Source: JACCXG01 sp963717745
Lineage (GTDB): Bacteria > Acidobacteriota > Vicinamibacteria > Vicinamibacterales > 2-12-FULL-66-21
Assembly (NCBI GenBank): GCA_963717745.1
Contig: CAVQXJ010000015.1
Location: 310,001-374,000 of the forward strand
DNA length: 64,000 bases
Direction: 5' to 3'
Of the stretch, positions 57,350 through 64,000 are shown one piece after another. Both the position numbers and the translations under genes were made by a program. Below the pieces are notes generated by a model, which searched no databases, was not told where the DNA came from, and worked only from the letters and a program-made list of their open reading frames with translations. Position 1 is the stretch's first letter, and each line of letters opens with the position of its first letter.

Positions 57350-57629
57350 GGCGCCAGCATAGCGCGGAGGGCCCATCTTCTCCCGACGTCACAAACGCCC
57401 AGCCCAGGCGTCGATCCTCCGAAGGGGGAGTGTCCCTGGGAGCCCAAGTAGACCCGGCTGGGGAAGGCGAGGGAGTACCTCCGTTTTCTCCGTTGCTCCG
57501 TTTTTGAGATCCGTTGGCTCGACAGCCTCCGTGGTCTCGAAGCCGACATACCTCCCCCAGTCTCGACCGAAAAGAAAATCTCACCGCGATCGGAACCGAT
57601 ACGTCGTTCGTTCGTATAACGGTGTTATT
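57350..57629. other. Intergenic region with repeat fragment
   Basis: 280 nt between the phhB and TetR genes. It carries the partial ACGGAGCAA-family arm at 57478-57512. Bases 57400-57475 look like another dispersed element, but no second copy is in the window. No gene is credible. Confidence 0.5.
57478..57512 (-). repeat. Single arm of the ACGGAGCAA hairpin family
   Basis: Reads CCTCCGTTTTCTCCGTTGCT and onward to GAGATCC, matching the right arm at 41788-41835 apart from a deletion. No complementary arm is present here. Confidence 0.7.
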
Positions 57630-58433
57630 ATGGTGAACACTGTTCAATATAACGGTTTCACCAAGGGGTCGCCATTGGGTGTGAAGGAACGTCAGGAGCG
57701 GGAGCGAGAGGCGGTGTCGCGGGCAATTCTGGATGCGGCCCGCGACCTGTTCGTCGCCGAGGGCTATCAGAACGTCTCGATCCGGAAGATCGCCGACCGC
57801 ATCGAATACAGCCCGGCTGCGATCTACAGCTACTTCCCCAGCAAGGACGACATCTTCTTTGCCCTGGCCGAGGAAGGGTTCCGCCTGCTGTTCGCCGGGG
57901 ACCCCAACGAGCAGTGCATCGAAGGCGACGACCCCTCCGATCCGATCGATGCGGTGCGCGGCGCGTTCTGGCACTTCTATCAGTTCAGCCGGAAGCATCC
58001 CGAGTACTTCGCGCTGATGTTCGTCGACCGCTCGGTGCCGCGGATCAGCCATCTCTGGGAGCGCTTCTCGTTCATCAGCTCGATGAAGGCGCGGCTCACC
58101 GGTCTGATTCAGAAAGCGATCGACAGCGGCCAGCTGCCGAAAGGCGTCGATCCCCACACGGTGTTCCGCATCTTGAGCACCGCGGTCCTCGGCGCCGCGG
58201 TCACCCAACTCTGCAACCGGTTGGCGCCCGGTGAGGACGCCGAAGCGCTGGCTCGCGACACGCTGGAAGCGGCGTTGACCGGTCTGCGCACGGGCTTCGA
58301 TTTCAAGTTCCGCCCGACTGCTTGCGGGGAACCGTCCAGCCTTCGCCCCCGCGACTCTGACGCCGACGCGGGGGCTTCGGCTAGGCACCGACGCCGACGC
58401 GAGGCTTCGGATAAGCAAGCCGATCGTTCGTGA
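57630..58433 (+). CDS. TetR family repressor of the efflux operon
   Basis: 267 residues from ATG 57630. TTG 57675 (AAGGGG upstream) or GTG 57681 may be the true start, which would put the palindrome in the leader. The helix-turn-helix is NVSIRKIADRIEYSPAAIYSYF. The ligand domain follows. The last 35 residues derive from a GC-rich hairpin (58345-58375) and look non-conserved. It lies 15 nt before the adaptor gene, so it is likely the local regulator of adaptor and pump. Confidence 0.87.
   Translation: MVNTVQYNGFTKGSPLGVKERQEREREAVSRAILDAARDLFVAEGYQNVSIRKIADRIEYSPAAIYSYFPSKDDIFFALAEEGFRLLFAGDPNEQCIEGDDPSDPIDAVRGAFWHFYQFSRKHPEYFALMFVDRSVPRISHLWERFSFISSMKARLTGLIQKAIDSGQLPKGVDPHTVFRILSTAVLGAAVTQLCNRLAPGEDAEALARDTLEAALTGLRTGFDFKFRPTACGEPSSLRPRDSDADAGASARHRRRREASDKQADRS
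57634..57646. promoter_or_regulatory. Palindrome at the TetR start (candidate operator)
   Basis: TGAACACTGTTCA is a perfect 13-bp palindrome around a central C. TATAACGG occurs on both sides (57615 and 57648 regions). It is in the right place for autoregulation and for control of the efflux genes downstream. Confidence 0.5.
58345..58375. repeat. GC-rich hairpin in the TetR 3' end
   Basis: GCCCCCGCG (58345-58353) pairs exactly with CGCGGGGGC (58367-58375). A second similar unit follows before the stop codon. Could slow transcription between regulator and pump genes. Confidence 0.5.
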
Positions 58434-58448
58434 AGAGGTATTTGACTC

Positions 58449-59663
58449 ATGTTCCGTCATAAGTTCGTTGCCGTCACCGCTCTGGCCGTTGCTCTTGGGA
58501 CGGCCGGAGCCCTTTCCACCGGCTGCAGCTCCGAGACTCCCGCGTCGGCGGCCACACCCGCGGTGACCGCGGCGGAGGCCGTCACCCTCACGACCGCGTC
58601 GGTCGATCTCCGTCCGATCGAACGCCACCTGCGCGTCACCGGCTCGCTGCTGGCCGACGAACAGGCCGAAGTCAGCGCCGAGCTCGCCGGACGCGTCACC
58701 GCGACGCCGGTCGAACGCGGCACCCGTGTCCCCGCCGGGGCGTTGCTGGTGCGGATCTCCGCATCCGAGACCTCGGCGCAGCTGCAGGAAGCAGAAGCGA
58801 ATGCCGGCCAGATCGAAGCGCGGCTCGGGCTGACCGCTCACGAGACCTTCGACTCCCGGCGCGTGCCGGACGTGATGAACGCGCAGGCGGCGCTCGACTG
58901 GGCGGAGGCCGAGTTCGCCCGCATCCAGTCGCTCCTCGATCAGAAGGTCGTGTCCAAGAGCGAGTGGGAGCAGCGCCGCACCCAGGTCGAAGCCGCGCGC
59001 CAGCAGTACAAGGTGGCGGTGAACCTCGCCGAGCAGTCGTATCGATCGCTGCAGGCGGCGCGCGCCCGCGTCTCGCTTGCCAACAAATCGATGGCCGACA
59101 CGTCGGTCCGTGCACCGTTCGCCGGACTGGTCGCCGAGCGTGCCGTCAGCGTCGGCGACTACGTCACCAAGGGCGCCCGGGTCGCCACCGTGGTCAGCAT
59201 CGATCCGCTCCGCGTCGAGCTCACGGTCCCGGAACAGGCGATCGCGCAGATCAAGGTGGGACAGCGAGTGCGCCTGACCGTCGACGCGTATCCCGGCGAG
59301 GAGTTCGAAGCCACGATCCGCTTCGTCTCACCGTCGGTCCGCGTCGATCAGCGCGCCCTGACCGTCGAAGCAATCGCGCCGAACAAGGACGGCCGTCTCA
59401 AGCCGGGACTGTTCGCGACCGCATTCATCCAGCAGGCCGAGCCGACCCCGGCGCTGACCGTTCCCGCCGCCGCCGTCGAGACCGTCAGCGGCACCAGCCG
59501 GGTCTACGTCGTCAAGGACGGCAAGACCGAGGAACGGATCGTGACGATCGGCCAGAAAGTCGACGTTCGCGTCGAGATCACCTCCGGCGTCAAGGACGGC
59601 GAGCTGGTCGTCGCCGAGCCGCGTGGACGCATCACCGACGGCATGGCGGTGCGTCGCCAGTAG
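58449..59663 (+). CDS. RND efflux periplasmic adaptor (membrane fusion protein)
   Basis: 404 residues. A lipoprotein signal ends STGCSS (Cys26). Then come the barrel-sandwich domain halves around an alpha-hairpin (about 100-215, QEAEANAGQIEARL to VSLANKSMADTSV), a beta-barrel and a membrane-proximal domain. HlyD/AcrA family. Joins the RND pump to the outer-membrane channel, both encoded next. Confidence 0.92.
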   Translation: MFRHKFVAVTALAVALGTAGALSTGCSSETPASAATPAVTAAEAVTLTTASVDLRPIERHLRVTGSLLADEQAEVSAELAGRVTATPVERGTRVPAGALLVRISASETSAQLQEAEANAGQIEARLGLTAHETFDSRRVPDVMNAQAALDWAEAEFARIQSLLDQKVVSKSEWEQRRTQVEAARQQYKVAVNLAEQSYRSLQAARARVSLANKSMADTSVRAPFAGLVAERAVSVGDYVTKGARVATVVSIDPLRVELTVPEQAIAQIKVGQRVRLTVDAYPGEEFEATIRFVSPSVRVDQRALTVEAIAPNKDGRLKPGLFATAFIQQAEPTPALTVPAAAVETVSGTSRVYVVKDGKTEERIVTIGQKVDVRVEITSGVKDGELVVAEPRGRITDGMAVRRQ

Positions 59664-59730
59664 CTTCCGGCTTTAGCCGTCGCCTCGACGTCGCTCGGGA
59701 CGGCCCTGGCGAAGTCGAAGGGCCGGAAGG
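59664..59730. repeat. REP-like palindrome between adaptor and pump genes
   Basis: CTTCCGGC (59664-59671) pairs with GCCGGAAG (59722-59729). The interior resembles the repeat at 6731-6780 (CTCGACGTCGCTCGGG). Confidence 0.55.
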
Positions 59731-59763
59731 CACGGACAAACTCATTTTTTCAAGGCTCTTCTC

Positions 59764-62700
59764 ATGCAGTGGCTTGCCTCTATCTCCGTCAAGCGCCCGG
59801 TCTTCGCGACCGTCATCATCCTCTCGCTCACCGTGGTCGGGGCGTTCTCTTTCGGACGCCTGGGCCTCGATCGCTTCCCGAAGGTCGACTTCCCCACCGT
59901 CGTGGTCACGACGCGACTGCCGGGCGCCGCGCCTGAAGAGGTCGAGACCGAGATCACCGACAAGATCGAGGAAGCGGTCAACACCATCAGCGGCATCGAC
60001 GAGCTGCGCTCGACGTCGTCCGAGGGCGTCTCGCAGGTGATCGTCGCGTTCCTGCTCGAGAAGGACGCCGACATCGGCGCGCAGGAAGTGCGCGACCGCG
60101 TCAACCGCGTGCTGCCGCTGCTCCCGAAGACCATCGAGCAGCCGACGGTCGAGAAGTTCGATCCGGACTCCGCGCCGGTGCTCACGCTCGCGGTGTCGGC
60201 GAACAAGCCGATCCGTGACATCACCGAGTACGCGGACAAGACCCTGCGGCGTCAGCTCGAGAACGTCAACGGCGTCGGCCAGGTCGTGGTGACCGGTGGA
60301 CGCTCGCGGCAGATCAACCTGTGGCTCGACCCGGCGAGACTGCAGGCCTACAACCTGACGGTGACCGACGTCTCGCGCGCGCTGCAGACTCAGAACGCCG
60401 AGATTCCCGGCGGGCGCATCGAGCAGGGGGCGACGGCCCTGACGCTGCGAACCCGCGGCCGCGTCCAGTCGGTGCAGGAATTCGGCGAGATCGTCCTCAA
60501 GCAACGCGAGGGGCACGCCATCCTGCTCCGCGACGTGGCACGCGTGGAAGACGGCATGGCCGAGCCGCTCACCCGCGCCAACAAGGACGGCGAGCCAACC
60601 GTGCTCGTCACGGTGCGGCGGCAGTCGGGCACCAACACCGTGCAGGTGGTCGAGTCGGTCAAGGAACGGCTCACCGACATCGCATCGACGGTTCCCGCCG
60701 GCTACGACATCCGCGTGGTCCGGGACATGTCGGAGTTCATCAAGGCCTCGATCAGGAGCGTCGAGGAGCACCTGATCGTCGGATCGATTCTCGCGGCGCT
60801 GGTCGTGCTGGTGTTCCTCTGGAACTGGCGCTCCACCGTCATCGCCGCGATCGCGATTCCCACGTCGATCGTCGCGACCTTCGGCCTGATCTGGTATCAG
60901 GGCTTCACGCTGAACTCGATGACGATGCTGGCGCTCACGCTGGCGGTCGGCATCGTCATCGACGATGCGATCGTGGTGCTGGAGAACATCTATCGCTTCG
61001 TCGAGGAGAAGGGGCGGCCGCCGGCCCAGGCGGCGATCGAAGCCACGCGCGAGATCGGTCTCGCGGTGCTCGCGACCACGCTGTCGCTGGTGGCGATCTT
61101 CATCCCGGTCGGCTTCATGGGCGGCATCGTCGGCCGGTTCATGACCAGCTTCGGCTTCACGATGGCGTTCGCGATCCTGGTGTCGATGCTGGTGAGCTTC
61201 ACGCTGACGCCGATGCTGGCGGCCCGCTGGATCAAGATGAAGCCGCGGCGCGAGGATGCCGAGGGGCACGAGATCGCCGAGGAAACGACCAAGGACTCGC
61301 GATTCTTCCGGCCGATGGATCAGGGCTACGGCAGGCTGCTGCAGTGGTCGCTCGCCCACCGCTGGGTGGTGGCCGGGATCGCGGTGCTGGTGCTCTTGAG
61401 CAGCGTGCCGCTGTTCATGATCGCCGACAAGAACTTCCTGCCGAACGACGACCAGTCGGAGTTCGAGGTCGGGCTGCGGGCGGCGGAAGGCACCGCGATC
61501 GATGCGACGGAAATCATCGCCAACCGGATTGCCACGCGCATCCGGCAGCTGCCGGAGGTGGAGTTCACCCTGGTCACCGTGGCGGACGACCCGGCGAGAA
61601 CCCAGAACGTCGCGACGGTTTACACTCGTTTGAAGCCGGTCGATGAGCGCAAGCGGGATCAGTTCGAGGTGATGAACGACGTCCGCAGCAGCATCCTGCC
61701 GCAGATCTCGGTGGCCAACCTGCGGACCGGCGTCCGGCCGGTCGCGACGATTGGCGGCGGCGGCAACCAGAACGCCGAGATCCAGTTCACGATCAACGGC
61801 CCGGACCTCAAGAAGCTCGAGACCTTCGCCGCGGCAATCGCTGGGGCCGCCAGGAAAGAGCCGGGCGTGGTCGACGTGGACACCTCGATGAACGTCGGCA
61901 AGCCCGAGTTGTCGGTGCAGGTCGATCGGCTGAAGGCCGCCGACCTCGGCGTCAAGGTTTCGGATGCCGCCGAAGCGCTGCGGCTCCTGGTCGGCGGCGA
62001 TCAGGTGACGACCTACAACGAAGGGGGCGAGCAATACGAGGTGCACGTCCGGGCCTCGCAGGACGCCCGCGACACGGCGGCGGCGATCGGCCGGTTGACC
62101 GTGCCGTCCGACAGGGTGGGCAGCGTGCCGCTCGAGAACCTGGCGCGGATGTCCGCCGGCACGTCGCCGTCGGAGATCAACCGCCTGAACCGGCAGCGGC
62201 AGGTGACGATTTACGCCGGACTGCTGCCGGGCTTCTCACAGACCGCGCCCATGGACCTGATGACCAGGACCGCGGAGTCGGTCAACATGGGGCCGGGCTA
62301 CAGCACGCGCTTCGCGGGACGGTCCCGCGAGCTCGGCCGCGCGGCTCAGAACTTCCTGATCGCGTTCGGGCTGTCGCTGGTCTTCATGTATCTGATTCTC
62401 GCGGCTCAGTTCGAATCATGGCTGCACCCGGTGACGATCCTGCTGTCGCTGCCGCTGACGCTGCCGTTCGCGCTGCTGTCGATTATCATCACGGGTCAGT
62501 CCCTGAACATCTTCTCCGCGCTCGGTCTGCTGGTGCTGTTCGGGGTGGTGAAGAAGAACTCGATCCTGCAGATCGACCATGCGAACCAGCTGCGCGATCG
62601 CGGCATGGAGCGCGACGCGGCGATCGTTCAGGCCAGCCGCGACCGTTTGAGACCAATCCTGATGACGACCTTTGCATTCGTGGCGGGGATGATCCCGCTG

Positions 62701-64000
62701 GTTCTGTCGAGCGGCGTCGGTTCGGCGACGAACCGCGCGATCGGCTTCGTGATCATCGGCGGCCAGTCCCTGGTGCTGGTGCTGACGCTGGTGGCGACGC
62801 CGGTCGCCTACTCGCTCTTCGACGATCTCTCACAGGTGAGGCTGTGGAGATGGCGGCGCAGCGGGCGGGCGGCGGCGGCGACCGCGGCGACGATCCTGGC
62901 GCTGCTGATGCTGCCGTCCGCGGCGAAGGCGCAGCCGGTCACCAGCACGCTGCCCGGCGAGACGTCGGCCGTCGCCGCCGAGACCCTGCGCCTGACGCGA
63001 GACGAAGCGGTCCGGATGGCGATGGAGAACAATCCCGATCTCGCTGTGGTGCGCTACGCGCCGGCCGCCGGCGACGCTCGACTCTCCGCGGCACAGGCGG
63101 CCTTTCTGCCGACCGTGTCGTCGGGGCTGCAGCGCAACAGCGCCGCCACGCCGCCGGCCAACCTGTTCTCGGGCGAAGCGGGCATCCAGACCGACTTCTG
63201 GTCCGCCGACGCCGGGCTCACCCAGCGGCTGAAGTGGGGAGGCGCCAGCTACGACGTCGCCTTCGTCAGCCAGCGGACGACAACCGACAACCCGTTCACC
63301 AGCTTCACGCCGTCGCTGACGTCGGCGGTGCAGGCGATCTTCTCGCAGCCGCTGCTGCGCGACTTCAAGGTCGACTCGGCGCGGGCGCAGATCGAGATCG
63401 AGCGCCGCAACCGTGACATCGCCGACATCCAGGTCCGGGAGCGCGGCGCGCAGGTCGCCGCGGATGCCGAGGCGGCGTACTGGGCGCTGGTGGTGTCGCT
63501 GGCGTCGGTCGACGTGCAGCAGCGCTCGCTGGATCTCGCGCTCGAGCTCGAACGGACCAACCGGGCGCGGGTCGACGTCGGCCAGTCGCCGCCGCTCGAC
63601 CTGGTCGCGGCGCGCGCCGAAGTGGCCCAGCGCCGCGAGAACATGATCATCGCCCGCACCAATGCGCTGCAGGCCGAGGATCTCCTCCGCACGCTGATCG
63701 TCGATCCCAAGCGCACCGACTACTGGAGCGTCAGGCTCGATCCGTCGGAGCGTCAGCCGCCGGTCGGAATGGTGCCGGACGTCGATGCCGCGGTCCGGCG
63801 GGCGCTCGGCGAGCGATCGGACATCGCGCAGGCCAAGAAAGAGATCGAGAACAGCGCCACGAACGTCGCGCTGGCGAAGAATCAGACATTGCCCGATCTC
63901 CGGGCGCAGGCCACCTATCTGACCAACGGCCAGGGTGGATCGCGCCTGATTCGCGAAGGCGGATTCCCGGGCACCATCGTCGGGCTCCAGAACACGTCGT
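59764..64000 (+). CDS. RND pump reading in frame into a TolC-like channel (partial)
   Basis: One uninterrupted frame from ATG 59764 to the window edge, at least 1,412 residues. Residues 1 to about 1020 are a HAE1-type RND pump: VKRPVFATVIILSLT first helix, proton-relay Asp pair in GIVIDDAIVVLENI, and twelve helices ending VATPVAYSLFDDL. Then RLWRWRRSGR, a hydrophobic stretch and SAAKAQ look like a signal peptide with cleavage site. A TolC-type outer-membrane protein follows (LTRDEAVRMAMENNPDLAV). Either a fusion cut by signal peptidase, or two genes with a GTG 62836 start and no stop between. The 3' end is outside the window. Confidence 0.85.
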   Translation, partial: MQWLASISVKRPVFATVIILSLTVVGAFSFGRLGLDRFPKVDFPTVVVTTRLPGAAPEEVETEITDKIEEAVNTISGIDELRSTSSEGVSQVIVAFLLEKDADIGAQEVRDRVNRVLPLLPKTIEQPTVEKFDPDSAPVLTLAVSANKPIRDITEYADKTLRRQLENVNGVGQVVVTGGRSRQINLWLDPARLQAYNLTVTDVSRALQTQNAEIPGGRIEQGATALTLRTRGRVQSVQEFGEIVLKQREGHAILLRDVARVEDGMAEPLTRANKDGEPTVLVTVRRQSGTNTVQVVESVKERLTDIASTVPAGYDIRVVRDMSEFIKASIRSVEEHLIVGSILAALVVLVFLWNWRSTVIAAIAIPTSIVATFGLIWYQGFTLNSMTMLALTLAVGIVIDDAIVVLENIYRFVEEKGRPPAQAAIEATREIGLAVLATTLSLVAIFIPVGFMGGIVGRFMTSFGFTMAFAILVSMLVSFTLTPMLAARWIKMKPRREDAEGHEIAEETTKDSRFFRPMDQGYGRLLQWSLAHRWVVAGIAVLVLLSSVPLFMIADKNFLPNDDQSEFEVGLRAAEGTAIDATEIIANRIATRIRQLPEVEFTLVTVADDPARTQNVATVYTRLKPVDERKRDQFEVMNDVRSSILPQISVANLRTGVRPVATIGGGGNQNAEIQFTINGPDLKKLETFAAAIAGAARKEPGVVDVDTSMNVGKPELSVQVDRLKAADLGVKVSDAAEALRLLVGGDQVTTYNEGGEQYEVHVRASQDARDTAAAIGRLTVPSDRVGSVPLENLARMSAGTSPSEINRLNRQRQVTIYAGLLPGFSQTAPMDLMTRTAESVNMGPGYSTRFAGRSRELGRAAQNFLIAFGLSLVFMYLILAAQFESWLHPVTILLSLPLTLPFALLSIIITGQSLNIFSALGLLVLFGVVKKNSILQIDHANQLRDRGMERDAAIVQASRDRLRPILMTTFAFVAGMIPLVLSSGVGSATNRAIGFVIIGGQSLVLVLTLVATPVAYSLFDDLSQVRLWRWRRSGRAAAATAATILALLMLPSAAKAQPVTSTLPGETSAVAAETLRLTRDEAVRMAMENNPDLAVVRYAPAAGDARLSAAQAAFLPTVSSGLQRNSAATPPANLFSGEAGIQTDFWSADAGLTQRLKWGGASYDVAFVSQRTTTDNPFTSFTPSLTSAVQAIFSQPLLRDFKVDSARAQIEIERRNRDIADIQVRERGAQVAADAEAAYWALVVSLASVDVQQRSLDLALELERTNRARVDVGQSPPLDLVAARAEVAQRRENMIIARTNALQAEDLLRTLIVDPKRTDYWSVRLDPSERQPPVGMVPDVDAAVRRALGERSDIAQAKKEIENSATNVALAKNQTLPDLRAQATYLTNGQGGSRLIREGGFPGTIVGLQNTS

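Noticed and set aside
59632..62046. 804-codon minus-strand frame opposite the RND pump
   Set aside because: Same shadow effect; the plus-strand frame has full pump motifs.

Overview
The window is GC-rich bacterial chromosome with no rRNA or tRNA genes. Gene content points to the Acidobacteriota, probably the Vicinamibacteria: a large Tad/Flp pilus locus, a Pkinase-TPR protein, a DUF1800/DUF1501 pair, ETHE1-rhodanese fusions, sigma-54-type promoters and many intergenic hairpin repeats. This placement is inferred from gene content, not from a marker gene.

Region 1 (1-6101) is the most unusual part. A radical SAM/SPASM peptide maturase is followed by a 29-codon ORF and three tandem 32-codon ORFs. 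The three encode exactly the same peptide but differ at ten codons, all silently. Next come an orphan oligopeptide-binding lipoprotein and a Cache-HAMP histidine kinase that overlap by ATGA, and then an 81-residue protein. Up to four 16-bp imperfect palindromes, spaced 20-21 bp, lie upstream. I read this as a ribosomally made, radical-SAM-modified peptide that is probably sensed by the binding protein and kinase. No exporter, peptidase or response regulator is present.

Region 2 (6206-7463) holds an HU-like protein, QueF and a stand-alone Smr domain.

Region 3 (7540-25194) is a Tad/Flp type IVb pilus locus. The minus strand carries two Flp pilins, TadV, CpaB, CpaC, CpaE, CpaF, TadB, TadC, a DUF192 protein, an AAA+ ATPase, an ICMT-like membrane methyltransferase, two TadE-like pseudopilins and a TadG/VWA protein. 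Divergently, a small membrane protein precedes a protein with a receiver-like start and fourteen 19-residue helical repeats. Two sigma-54-like promoters face away from each other in the gap.

Region 4 (25270-32300) is a translationally coupled trio: SNF2 helicase, large N6-adenine methyltransferase, and a membrane GAF protein with a degenerate kinase domain. It may be a small defence module.

Region 5 (32493-43885) holds sulfur genes (TauE/SafE, ETHE1-rhodanese), a Pkinase-TPR protein, a PanE-like reductase, YtcJ-like and M14 hydrolases, a SixA-like phosphatase and an APC permease. Region 6 (43942-56757) has a Rieske oxygenase, a GcvT-like protein, two PYROXD2-like oxidoreductases, a frameshifted S23 protein between inverted repeats, an M28 peptidase, DUF1800/DUF1501 and a D-threonine-aldolase-like enzyme. 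Region 7 (56781-64000) has a lone BMC shell protein, PCD, and a TetR/adaptor/RND efflux operon whose pump reads in frame into a TolC-like protein.

Two features cut across the window. Hairpin elements are abundant, including one family that sits in frame inside two unrelated proteins. There are also eight apparent frameshifts, seven of the same sense (one extra base). These suggest indel errors in the assembly, so the affected genes should be re-checked.
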